Translations under genes and position numbers: made by a program | Notes under the pieces: generated by a model | The model's input: the letters and a program-made list of their open reading frames with translations, nothing else | The model's database searches: none | Told to the model about the DNA's origin: nothing | Source of the DNA: an uncultured Bordetella sp. | Lineage (GTDB): Bacteria; Pseudomonadota; Gammaproteobacteria; Burkholderiales; Burkholderiaceae_B | Assembly: GCA_937881145.1 (NCBI GenBank) | Contig: CALGFL010000421.1 | Span: 1 to 6,072, forward strand | Reading direction: 5' to 3' | Length of the DNA: 6,072 nt | Shown here: piece by piece, positions 1 through 6,020 of the stretch | How the letters are laid out: each line of letters opens with the position of its first letter | Position numbering within the stretch: the stretch's first letter is position 1

Positions 1-1349
1 ACGTCGTTTTTCTCATCGTTGTGTCGGCGCTGCTCATGATGTCGCTCGATTCGAGCATTGTCGGCACTGCACTGAACGCCATTGAGCAAGGGCTGCACAC
101 CTCGATCCACCTGGGGGGCTGGACGCTGACGGCTTATTCCTTCGGCTTCGTGCTGATGCTGCCCGTCAGCGGCAAGCTGGCCGAGCGCTTCGGGCGGCGC
201 CAGGTCTTTCTGGCTTCCGTCGTGGTCTTCACGCTGGCCTCGCTCGGGTGCGCGATGGCCGGCAACATCTATATGCTGATTCTGCTTCGCGCGGTGCAGG
301 CGGGCGGCGGCGCCGGCTTCACGCCGACGGTCACGGGCATCATCGTGGAGCATTTCGGCGATGCGCGCGATCGATACGTCAGCCTTTTCGGCAGCATTTT
401 CCCGATCGGTGCGATGATCGGCCCGATTTTCGGCGGTTACTTCGTCGACTACTGGTCCTGGCGCGACATCTTCTACGTCAATCTGCCGATCGGCCTGATT
501 ATCGTCCTGCTGGCCTGGCGCTTCGTGCCGTACGATCCCAAGCGACCGCGCGCCAACGCAAACAGCATGGACATCGCCGGCGTGGTGCTGATGGGCTTGG
601 GCCTTCTGGCCGGCATGCTGGCGATCAGCACGCTGGGGGCAAGTCCCACGTTCGAAGATCTATGGCCGTCCCTGGCCCTGCTGCTTTTCGCGGTGGCGAT
701 GGGCGCGGCTTTCCTGCGCCACATCCGGCGCGCCCAGATGCCTTTCATCGCCCCGCGGCTGATCTACGGCCGCGATTTCGGGGCGGTGAACCTCGTGAAC
801 ATGACCTACAGCGGCATCGTCATCGGCGCCATGGCGTTGATCCCCCTGTATGCCATCAACCGTTATGACATCGGCGTGCTGCAATCGGGCACGCTGCTCA
901 CGGCGCAGGGGCTGGCCGCCTTGATCTGCTCGTTGATCGCCGTGGCGCTGCTGCGCCGCACCGGCTACCGCCTGCCGCTGTATCTGGGCAGCGTCCTCAC
1001 CGTGATCGGGTTCGTGCTGCTCGCCTTGCCGCCCGTGCCGGGCAGCCCGCCGTATGTCTGGCTGGCTTGCGCGGCGTGTTTCCTGGGCGCCGGCAACGGC
1101 GCCATCAATCCGGCGACGCGCAACGCAGGGCTGCAGCTTGCGCCCGAGTCGTCTTCCATGCTGGCGGCGCTGCGTACCCTGTCGCTGCAGATCGGTTCGA
1201 TCGGCACGATCTCCATCGTGACGGCCATCCTGTCGCACAACGGCAATACGGGTCGTACGCTTGCCTGGGTCTTCGCCTTTCTGGCGGCGTTCCGGGTGCT
1301 TGTCATACCGCTGGCAAGACGCGTGCCGGAGCAGCGCGGCGCCTGGTAG
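1..1349 (+). CDS. MFS exporter, DHA2 (14-TM, EmrB/QacA-like) family, 5' end cut by window edge
   Basis: Inner-membrane drug/H+ antiporter-type permease that probably exports a hydrophobic or toxic compound by proton exchange; the substrate cannot be read from sequence. The frame is open from base 3, and the first visible residues (VVFLIVVSALLMMSLDSS) are already inside TM helix 1. The true start therefore lies left of the window, and the GTG at base 21 is internal. About 448 residues are visible. I count 14 hydrophobic segments, as expected for DHA2. Family signatures are present: a motif D1-like LDSSIVGTALNAI at the end of TM1; motif A (GKLAERFGRR, bases 171-200) between TM2 and TM3; and the antiporter motif C in TM5 (GAMIGPIFGG), followed by the typical WRDIFYVNLPIG segment leading into TM6. 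The C-terminal tail after TM14 is short. The gene ends in TAG and converges with the yghU gene 32 bp away. No partner membrane-fusion protein is visible. Family assignment is firm; substrate is unknown. Confidence 0.93.
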   Translation, partial: VVFLIVVSALLMMSLDSSIVGTALNAIEQGLHTSIHLGGWTLTAYSFGFVLMLPVSGKLAERFGRRQVFLASVVVFTLASLGCAMAGNIYMLILLRAVQAGGGAGFTPTVTGIIVEHFGDARDRYVSLFGSIFPIGAMIGPIFGGYFVDYWSWRDIFYVNLPIGLIIVLLAWRFVPYDPKRPRANANSMDIAGVVLMGLGLLAGMLAISTLGASPTFEDLWPSLALLLFAVAMGAAFLRHIRRAQMPFIAPRLIYGRDFGAVNLVNMTYSGIVIGAMALIPLYAINRYDIGVLQSGTLLTAQGLAALICSLIAVALLRRTGYRLPLYLGSVLTVIGFVLLALPPVPGSPPYVWLACAACFLGAGNGAINPATRNAGLQLAPESSSMLAALRTLSLQIGSIGTISIVTAILSHNGNTGRTLAWVFAFLAAFRVLVIPLARRVPEQRGAW

Positions 1350-1381
1350 CGCCGCTTTGCCCCGGGACGTTTCGGCAGGCT

Positions 1382-2233
1382 CTAGCTCTTGCCGTCAAAG
1401 TCGCTGGCGTCGTGGCGCTCGCGCACCTGCCCGGACTCTTCTCCGCGCACGCGGTTTACCATGCGCCCGCGCTTGACGGCCGGTCTTGCGTAAATGGCCT
1501 CGGCCCAGCGCTGGACGTTCTTGTAGTCCTGCACCGATAAAAACTCGGCCGCCTCGTATTGCCATCCCCTCACCAGGCCGCCGTACCAGGGAAACACCGC
1601 GATATCGGCGATGGTGTAGTCATTGCCGGCCAGGTATTCGCTTTCGGCCAGGCGCCGGTCGAGCACGTCGAGCTGGCGTTTCACTTCCATGGCGAATCGA
1701 TCGATCGCGTATTCGATCTTGGTGGGTGCATAGGCATAGAAATGACCGAAGCCGCCGCCCAGATACGGCGCACTGCCCATTTGCCAGAACAGCCAATTCA
1801 GCGTTTCGGTCCGGCCAGCGATGTCCTTCGGCAGGAAGGCGCCGAACTTCTCGGCGAGATACAGCAGGATCGAACCCGACTCGAACACGCGTATCGGCTC
1901 GGGCCCGCTGCGGTCCAGCAGCGCCGGGATCTTCGAGTTCGGGTTGACCGCGACGAAGCCGCTGCCGAACTGATCGCCCTCTCCGATCCGGATCAGCCAG
2001 GCGTCGTACTCGGCGCCGGCGTGGCCCAGGGCCAGCAGCTCTTCCAGCATGATGGTGACCTTGATGCCGTTGGGAGTGCCCAGCGAATAAAGCTGGAGCG
2101 GATGCCGTCCGACCGGCAGTTCCTTGTCGTGCGTGGGGCCGGCAATCGGCCGGTTGATGCTGGCGAAATGGCCGCCGCTGGGCTTGGCCCAGGTCCAGAC
2201 CTTCGGCGGGATGTACTCGGTGGAATCTGTCAT
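1382..2233 (-). CDS. yghU: YghU-type glutathione S-transferase (GSH-dependent disulfide-bond oxidoreductase)
   Basis: Predicted cytoplasmic GST-fold protein of 283 aa that should use glutathione/GSSG to reduce disulfides; family members also show organic-hydroperoxide activity. It matches my memory of E. coli YghU along its length. It has the ~45-residue N-terminal extension (VWTW at 12-15, SINRP with N27, GPTHDKELPVG at 32-42), then the thioredoxin-like domain with the SLGTPNG loop (T53, N55), NPNSKIP (97-103) and the ES pair (E118-S119). The all-helical C domain carries WLFWQMGSAPYLGGGFGHF and the N-capping box T207-I-A-D210, and ends in RERHDASDF. The TPN loop replaces the catalytic Tyr/Ser/Cys of classical GSTs. 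I chose the start MTDSTEY because it aligns with the E. coli start; only a weak AGAGA lies upstream. An in-frame ATG at 2251, six codons earlier, overlaps the upstream stop as ATGA and is possible. It is the last gene of the PRX-like/GST/GST leftward cluster. Confidence 0.95.
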   Translation of the reverse strand: MTDSTEYIPPKVWTWAKPSGGHFASINRPIAGPTHDKELPVGRHPLQLYSLGTPNGIKVTIMLEELLALGHAGAEYDAWLIRIGEGDQFGSGFVAVNPNSKIPALLDRSGPEPIRVFESGSILLYLAEKFGAFLPKDIAGRTETLNWLFWQMGSAPYLGGGFGHFYAYAPTKIEYAIDRFAMEVKRQLDVLDRRLAESEYLAGNDYTIADIAVFPWYGGLVRGWQYEAAEFLSVQDYKNVQRWAEAIYARPAVKRGRMVNRVRGEESGQVRERHDASDFDGKS

Positions 2234-2247
2234 GCTTGTCTCTAAAG

Positions 2248-2967
2248 TCATTCGAGGCCGGCTTGCGCAGCCGGGGGATAGTTGGACGGGAAGAGCGCGC
2301 GCTTGGTCTCTTCGTCGTTGACTTTCTTGAACTCGTGATTCTTGCCGACTTCGCGTGCGCGCGCGACCGCCGGCCTTGCTTCGACCGTCTCGAAAAGACG
2401 CTTGAGGTTCGGATACGGCCCGAGCGGATCCTCGGCACCCTTGCGCACGCGCGAGGCCCGATCGAGCCAGCCCCAGGCCGACATGTCGGCGATCGTGTAG
2501 GTGTCGCCGACGATGTAGGTCCGCCCTTGGAGATGCGCGTCGAGAACCTGGTAATGACGCTCGGCCTCGCGGCGATAGCGGTTCACCGCGTAGTCCAGGC
2601 CTTGCGGGGCGGCGAACTGGAAGTGCACGGCCTGGCCCGAGAACGGCCCGAGTCCGGAGGCCAGGAACAGCAGCCAGGAAAGCAGTTCGGGCCGATCCTG
2701 CGGCGAGCCGAGGAAACGGCCGGTCTTCTCGGCGAGGTAAAGCAGGATCGCCGTGGAGTCGAAGACGCGAGCCTGCTTGCCGCCCGGCCCCTGCGTGTCG
2801 ACGATGGCGGGCACCTTGCCGTTGGGGTTTATCGCGCGAAAGGCCGCAAGGTGCTGCTCGCCCATGCTGGTGTCCACGGGGATCACTTCGTACGGCAATT
2901 GCGCTTCTTCGAGAAAGAGGGCGACCGTGGCCGGGTTGGGGGTGGGGTGCAAATAGAAGCGGATCAT
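2248..2967 (-). CDS. YfcG-like glutathione S-transferase / GSH-disulfide oxidoreductase
   Basis: Cytoplasmic GST-fold protein of 239 aa. The N-terminal thioredoxin-like domain (about 1-83) begins MIRFYLHPTPN, with T9 and N11 in the positions reported as the GSH/GSSG-contacting residues of E. coli YfcG. It continues with NPNGKVPA (47-54, the cis-Pro loop). The helical C domain includes ASGLGPFSGQAVHF and the N-capping box T158-I-A-D161. The usual Glu-Ser pair that binds the glutathione gamma-glutamyl group is Asp-Ser here (D70-S71), a mild departure. The charged tail (from about 205, KNHEFKKVNDEETKR) is longer than in YfcG. Inferred role is glutathione-dependent disulfide/peroxide reduction rather than classical conjugation. 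The start ATG at 2967 has a GGAG at 2980-2983, about 12 nt away, which is rather far. The TGA stop lies 14 bp before the preferred yghU start. The two are divergent relatives in tandem, sharing the NPNxK(I/V)PA, ILLYLAEK and YTIAD blocks. YfcG-like is a family call; orthology is not proven. Confidence 0.9.
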   Translation of the reverse strand: MIRFYLHPTPNPATVALFLEEAQLPYEVIPVDTSMGEQHLAAFRAINPNGKVPAIVDTQGPGGKQARVFDSTAILLYLAEKTGRFLGSPQDRPELLSWLLFLASGLGPFSGQAVHFQFAAPQGLDYAVNRYRREAERHYQVLDAHLQGRTYIVGDTYTIADMSAWGWLDRASRVRKGAEDPLGPYPNLKRLFETVEARPAVARAREVGKNHEFKKVNDEETKRALFPSNYPPAAQAGLE

Positions 2968-2991
2968 GGGCGTATGTTTCTCCGGTTTGCG

Positions 2992-3018
2992 AAAAGGGGC
3001 AATGCGACGGCCGCCCCT
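2992..3018 (-). terminator. possible rho-independent terminator or attenuator after the PRX-like gene
   Basis: On the minus strand the last base of the PRX-like TGA begins a stem, A+GGGGC (3018-3013). A 12-nt loop follows, then GCCCC+T (3000-2995), and the transcript continues TTTTC. The stem is six pairs (seven with a G-U). The U-run is short, and its first U is in the stem, so termination would be partial at best. It sits between two co-directional genes, which suits an attenuator setting the ratio of the PRX-like gene to the downstream GSTs. It is the only terminator-like structure I find in the window. Confidence 0.35.
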
Positions 3019-3695
3019 CAGGCTGCTGCGCTCGCCTGCAGTCTGTCGAGCACCGGAAGCAGTTCCGATGGATCGGGGCGCTGGGTGTAGTCGGGGTTGA
3101 CCTCGGCATAGGCGACGATGCCGTCGCTGCCGATGACGTACCGCGCGGGCATGGGCAACACCCAGGCCGGATCGTCGTTGAAGGCCGGCAGATCGTTCTT
3201 GAAGCCTTTATAAAGCGCGACGAGGTAGTCCGGCAGGGAAAACCGCAATCCGAACTCGGCGGCGACACGGCTTTTCTCGTCGCTCAGGATGGGGAAAGTC
3301 AGGCTGTTGTTGCGTTGGGACTTGCGGCTGTTGGGCGCCGTCTGGGGCGAGATGGCGACGACCCGGGCGCCCCGGATCCCGATCTGCGGCAACGCCTCCT
3401 GCAGGGCCTGGAGCTCCAGGTTGCAATAGGGGCACCAGGCGCCGCGATAGAACGCGACGACCAGCGGCCCTTGCGCCAGAAGCTGCGCAGAGGAAACCGC
3501 GCGGCCGTCCGCGTCCTTGAGCGTGAACTCGGGCGCTTTGTCGCCCGCCTTCTTCGCGTTGAGCGCCTGGCCGGACGCTATCAGTTCGGCCGTGGCGCGA
3601 TGCATGGTGTCGAGCACGTCCGGGCTCGGCTTGTAGGCGAGCCTGCCGCCTTCGAAATCGGCCTTGAGTGCATCCAGACGATCTTGCAGAGACAT
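3018..3695 (-). CDS. peroxiredoxin-like (AhpC/TSA, PRX-like2 type) protein with CxxC motif
   Basis: Thioredoxin-fold protein of 225 aa, presumably cytoplasmic since there is no signal peptide. It has a short helical N-terminal segment (1-45), then the AhpC/TSA core: GDKAPEFTLKDADGR (about 51-65) followed by VVAFYRGAWCPYCNLEL with C88 and C91. In the PRX-like2 group the first Cys is thioredoxin-like, the second occupies the peroxidatic position, and the rest of the classic Prx catalytic triad is reported absent. The canonical P-x3-T-x2-C is indeed missing here, so peroxidase activity is uncertain; a disulfide reductase is equally possible. Further family blocks are VVAISPQTAPNSRK and FPILSDEKSRVAAEFGLRF. 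I prefer the ATG at 3695 because an AGGA lies 9 nt upstream; the ATG at 3704 abuts that AGGA with no spacing. It is the first gene of the leftward cluster with two GSTs and is divergent from a LysR regulator, its likely controller. Confidence 0.9.
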   Translation of the reverse strand: MSLQDRLDALKADFEGGRLAYKPSPDVLDTMHRATAELIASGQALNAKKAGDKAPEFTLKDADGRAVSSAQLLAQGPLVVAFYRGAWCPYCNLELQALQEALPQIGIRGARVVAISPQTAPNSRKSQRNNSLTFPILSDEKSRVAAEFGLRFSLPDYLVALYKGFKNDLPAFNDDPAWVLPMPARYVIGSDGIVAYAEVNPDYTQRPDPSELLPVLDRLQASAAA

Positions 3696-3701
3696 GGCGA
3701 G

Positions 3702-3719
3702 CATTCCTGAGTGGGAATG
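3702..3719 (-). promoter_or_regulatory. 6-bp inverted repeat overlapping the PRX-like gene's ribosome binding site
   Basis: CATTCC and GGAATG are perfect 6-bp arms around a 6-nt centre. On the PRX-like mRNA the downstream arm contains most of the AGGA Shine-Dalgarno (3705-3708, 9 nt before the ATG at 3695) and the alternative ATG at 3704. As RNA this is a small hairpin that could hide the ribosome site. As DNA it could be an operator half of the divergent promoter region. Both roles are inferred; only the symmetry is seen. Confidence 0.4.
3705..3708 (-). promoter_or_regulatory. Shine-Dalgarno AGGA that decides the PRX-like start
   Basis: AGGA on the minus strand, with 9 nt to the ATG at 3695. 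The same site leaves no spacing before the upstream in-frame ATG at 3704, so the shorter protein beginning MSLQDRL is favoured. Confidence 0.55.
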
Positions 3720-3738
3720 GATCGATTGTGATCTATCC
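3719..3738. promoter_or_regulatory. near-perfect dyad, candidate LysR operator between divergent genes
   Basis: GGATCGAT and ATCTATCC form 8-bp arms with one mismatch around TGTG. It lies in the 93-bp spacer (3696-3788) between the PRX-like gene and lysR, where LysR-type regulators usually bind to control both directions. The symmetry centre gives T-N12-A rather than the textbook T-N11-A, so the match to a LysR box is imperfect. A further short dyad, CCGCC-AG-GGCGG (3737-3748), follows, and an AT-rich stretch (3770-3788) leads into lysR. I could not assign convincing -35/-10 boxes. Confidence 0.4.
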
Positions 3739-3788
3739 GCCAGGGCGGAGTTATGCTCCTAGATGGACAACATTTATTCAATTATCAG

Positions 3789-4694
3789 ATGAATGATCGG
3801 CTGCAGGAGCTGACCGTCTTTGTGCGGGTCGGCGAAAGCGGCAGCTTCACGCGCGCCGCACGCGACATGAATCTGTCGCAGCCTTCGGTATCGCGCATCG
3901 TCGGCGAACTGGAAGCCCGGCTGGGTGTGAAGCTTTTGCTGCGCACCACGCGGCGGCTGACCTTGACGGCGGCGGGGGAGAAGTTCCTCGACAGGGCGCG
4001 CGCCGTCCTGGCCGATCTGCACGAGGCCGAAGATGCCGCGCGCGGCGTCGATTCGCTGCGCGGCGCCATCCGCGTGGCGCTGCCGGTGGTGTTCGGCATG
4101 CGGGAGGTGATTCCGCGCCTGCCCGGATTCCTGGCGCGCTATCCGCTGCTGCGGGTGGATCTGCGCGTATCCGATGCCTACCAGGACCTGGTCGCCGAAG
4201 GGGTGGATGTCGCGATCCGGCTCGGCAGGCTTGCGGACTCGGCTTTCGGCGCGCGCAAGCTCGCGGTGCTGCCCAGGTTCGTCGTCGCGGCGCCTTCGTA
4301 TCTGAAAGTCCGCGGCATGCCCAGGCATCCCGCCGACCTGGCAAACCACGACTGCATCGTCGGCTCGAGTGGTCTTGGCCGGGAGTGCTGGCTCTTCAAG
4401 CGGCGCAGCACGATCATTTCGGTCGACGTGGCCGGTCGCATCCAGACCGACTCGGCGCCTGGCCGCTATGCCAGCGCGCTCGCCGGCCTGGGCATCGCCC
4501 AGGTGTCGGCCGCCATGTGCGCGGCGGAGCTGCGGTCCGGCGCCTTGGTCGCCCTTTTGGCCGGCTATGCCTTGGAGCCGGTGGAGGTGCATGCCGTCTT
4601 TCCCGCCGGGCCGCGCCCTTCGTTCAAGGTGCAGGCATTCACGGACTACATGATGGCGGCGCTCGATACCGGGCCGCTTGCGCCCGCAGCCTGA
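3789..4694 (+). CDS. LysR-family transcriptional regulator (CrgA/DmlR-like subgroup)
   Basis: DNA-binding regulator of 301 aa. The N-terminal winged helix-turn-helix (about 1-62) reads LQELTVFVRVGESGSFTRAA, then LSQPSVSRIVGELEARLGVKLL and RRLTLTAAG, the classic LysR pattern. A linker helix (about 64-90) connects to a periplasmic-binding-protein-like effector domain (about 92-292) with EGVDVAIRLGRLADSAFGARKL, VVAAPSYL and DLANHDCI, which are typical of the CrgA/DmlR-like subgroup. I chose the ATG at 3789 (MNDRLQEL) because LysR proteins normally start a few residues before this helix. An in-frame ATG at 3753 adds 12 residues, but its GGAG is only 2 nt away. Neither start has a well-spaced Shine-Dalgarno. 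It is divergent from the PRX-like gene and convergent with the gstB-like gene, with 31 bp between stops. By the usual LysR arrangement it probably regulates the PRX-like/GST cluster and itself; the effector is unknown. Confidence 0.94.
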   Translation: MNDRLQELTVFVRVGESGSFTRAARDMNLSQPSVSRIVGELEARLGVKLLLRTTRRLTLTAAGEKFLDRARAVLADLHEAEDAARGVDSLRGAIRVALPVVFGMREVIPRLPGFLARYPLLRVDLRVSDAYQDLVAEGVDVAIRLGRLADSAFGARKLAVLPRFVVAAPSYLKVRGMPRHPADLANHDCIVGSSGLGRECWLFKRRSTIISVDVAGRIQTDSAPGRYASALAGLGIAQVSAAMCAAELRSGALVALLAGYALEPVEVHAVFPAGPRPSFKVQAFTDYMMAALDTGPLAPAA

Positions 4695-4725
4695 AGCGCG
4701 CCACCGCGGGCCTGGCGGCTTGCCG

Positions 4726-5346
4726 TTATTTCAGCGGCAGCGTCAGTATTCCCTGCACCGCGGGACGCATCATCAGGCGCCGGTACCAGGCCGACAGGGC
4801 CGGCGTGGCGGGGCGTTCCATCGGTATGCCCAGCCAACGATGCGCCGCGCAGCCCAGCACGATGTCGCCCATCGTGATCTGCGAGCCGCCCACGAACTCC
4901 CGGCTTTGCAGGATTTGCTCCAGTATCAGCGCCTTGGCGTTGGACTTTGCGGTCGATGCCGCGATGGCGGCGTGGTCGCGCTTTTCCTGCGGCGTACGAA
5001 CCAGGCCCAGGAAGGCCTGCACCATGGCGGGCTGCCACTCGGTGGCCTGCCAGTCCATCCAGCGGTCGGCGTCGGCGCGGGCGCAGGGGTCGGCGGGCCA
5101 CAGCGTGCCCTCGGCGTAGCGCGAACTCAGGTAGCGCACGATGGCGTTCGATTCCCACAGCACGAAGCCGCCGTCGTCGATGACGGGCACTTGACCGTTG
5201 GGATTCATGCGCAGGTATTCGGGGGTGTCGATCACGCCGAACTGGCCGCCGGCCTCGATGCGTTCATGCGGTAGCGCCAGTTCGCGCACGGCCCACATGA
5301 CTTTCTGCACGTTGACCGAACTCAGGCGGCCCCAGATCTTGAGCAT
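4726..5346 (-). CDS. GstB-like glutathione S-transferase
   Basis: Cytoplasmic GST of 206 aa, close in layout to E. coli GstB (YliJ) as I recall it. It begins MLKIWGRLSSVNVQKVMW, where GstB has a similar WGR-x-x-S-x-NVxKV start, then AGGQFGV (32-38), MNPNGQVPV (47-55) and WESNAIVRYL (64-73, with the gamma-glutamyl-binding E65-S66). The helical domain has RWMDWQ, GLVRTPQEKRDHAAI (114-128) and an N-capping box T158-M-G-D161. A Ser/Asn-rich N-terminal loop (S9, S10, N12) suggests a Ser- or Asn-assisted GSH site of the theta-like kind, different from the TPN loop of the other two GSTs here. Likely role is conjugation of or dehalogenation-type attack on small electrophiles; the substrate is not readable. 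The start at 5346 has GGGAA (5352-5356) 5 nt upstream. An in-frame ATG at 5373 would add nine unsupported residues. It follows ampD by 39 bp on the same strand, so co-transcription is likely. Confidence 0.92.
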   Translation of the reverse strand: MLKIWGRLSSVNVQKVMWAVRELALPHERIEAGGQFGVIDTPEYLRMNPNGQVPVIDDGGFVLWESNAIVRYLSSRYAEGTLWPADPCARADADRWMDWQATEWQPAMVQAFLGLVRTPQEKRDHAAIAASTAKSNAKALILEQILQSREFVGGSQITMGDIVLGCAAHRWLGIPMERPATPALSAWYRRLMMRPAVQGILTLPLK

Positions 5347-5350
5347 GATG

Positions 5351-5363
5351 ATTCCCGATGAAT
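5351..5363. repeat. short inverted repeat ATTC-N5-GAAT before the gstB-like gene
   Basis: Four-bp arms around CCGAT, overlapping the Shine-Dalgarno of the gstB-like gene. The arm sequence resembles the ATTCC...GGAAT symmetry ahead of the PRX-like gene. It is short enough to be chance. Confidence 0.2.
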
Positions 5364-5385
5364 GGCCGCGCACGGCGGCAGAGGT

Positions 5386-5982
5386 TTAAAACGAAGGCAT
5401 GGCCCGGCGAGCATAGCCGCTTTCATGGCCGAAGCGCTGCCAGTCGAAGGCGGGGCCGGGGTCGGTCTTGCGGCCCGGGGCGATGTGCTCGTGACCGCGC
5501 ACGTGAGCCAGCGGGTAGCGGCCGCGCAGCAGCGGCACCAGCCGCGCCAGGGTGTGGTACTGCCGGTCGTCGTAAGGCACCGTGTCCGCGCCTTCGAGCT
5601 CGATGCCGATGGAAAAATCGTTGCAGCGCTCGCGCCCCCTGAACTGCGAAACGCCCGCATGCCAGGCACGGTCGTCGGTCGAGACGAATTGCAGCACGCT
5701 GCCGTTGCGGCGTACGAAAAAGTGCGCTGATACGCGCAGCCCGCGCAGGCGTTCGAGCCAGGGATGCGAACTGTAGTCGAGCCGGTTCAGGAACAGGTCG
5801 GCCACGCAGGGGCCTTCGAAGCGATTGGGCGGCAGGCTGATGTTGTGGATGACCAGCAGCGACACGGCGGCGCCTGCCGGCCGCGCGTCCGAGTTGGGCG
5901 AGGGCAGGCATTGCACCGAGGGTTCGGGCCGCGTAAGGCCGGGCCGCAGCCAGCCGTGGCGATCCAGTGCGAGGGTCTGCAT
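5386..5982 (-). CDS. ampD: AmpD, 1,6-anhydro-N-acetylmuramyl-L-alanine amidase
   Basis: Cytoplasmic zinc amidase of 198 aa that cleaves the lactyl-amide bond between anhydro-MurNAc and the stem peptide during peptidoglycan recycling. In species with AmpR/AmpC, its loss derepresses beta-lactamase. A single Amidase_2 domain spans about 38-185. The zinc and catalytic residues are in place: H46 (VIHNISLPP), E128 (SIGIELEG), H164, K172 and D174 (VRGHEHIAPGRKTDPGP). The spacings H46-E128 (82) and H164-K172-D174 (8 and 10) equal those of E. coli H34-E116 and H154-K162-D164. There is no signal peptide, which separates it from periplasmic AmiD-type enzymes. It is slightly longer than E. coli AmpD (183 aa), mostly by an N-terminal extension of about 12 residues. 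The start ATG at 5982 has AAGGA (5988-5992) 5 nt upstream. The protein begins MQTLALDRHGWL, like other AmpD N-termini. The gstB-like gene follows 39 bp downstream. No ampR or ampC is visible. Confidence 0.96.
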   Translation of the reverse strand: MQTLALDRHGWLRPGLTRPEPSVQCLPSPNSDARPAGAAVSLLVIHNISLPPNRFEGPCVADLFLNRLDYSSHPWLERLRGLRVSAHFFVRRNGSVLQFVSTDDRAWHAGVSQFRGRERCNDFSIGIELEGADTVPYDDRQYHTLARLVPLLRGRYPLAHVRGHEHIAPGRKTDPGPAFDWQRFGHESGYARRAMPSF

Positions 5983-6020
5983 GTCGGTCCTTGTGCCTGG
6001 AGCGCGGATGGACTCACGAC

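Noticed and set aside
660..1306. Open frames antisense to the MFS gene
   Set aside because: Arg/Gln/Asp-rich translation with no domain, fully inside a clear membrane-protein gene; a codon-bias artefact.
1350..1381. Possible bidirectional terminator between the convergent MFS and yghU genes
   Set aside because: Only a weak TGCC...GGCA pairing with a 12-nt loop and no T-run; not enough to call.
2251..3268. The yghU frame stays open far upstream, suggesting a 628-residue fusion protein
   Set aside because: The upstream part is out of frame with two well-recognised genes (the YfcG-like GST and the PRX-like protein) and has the Arg/Pro/Ser-rich composition of a GC-rich shadow frame. Family homology begins only at MTDSTEY.
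3774..4592. Long open frame antisense to lysR (272 codons)
   Set aside because: It has the His/Arg/Gln/Gly-rich composition of a shadow frame and no recognisable domain, and it lies opposite a clear LysR gene.
4695..4725. Possible terminator between convergent lysR and gstB-like genes
   Set aside because: GC-rich with only 4-bp CCGC/GCGG pairing and no useful T-run on either strand.
4385..5158. Open frames spanning the lysR/gstB junction on both strands
   Set aside because: They overlap two confident genes, have low-complexity Arg/Ala/Gly composition, and match no family I recognise.
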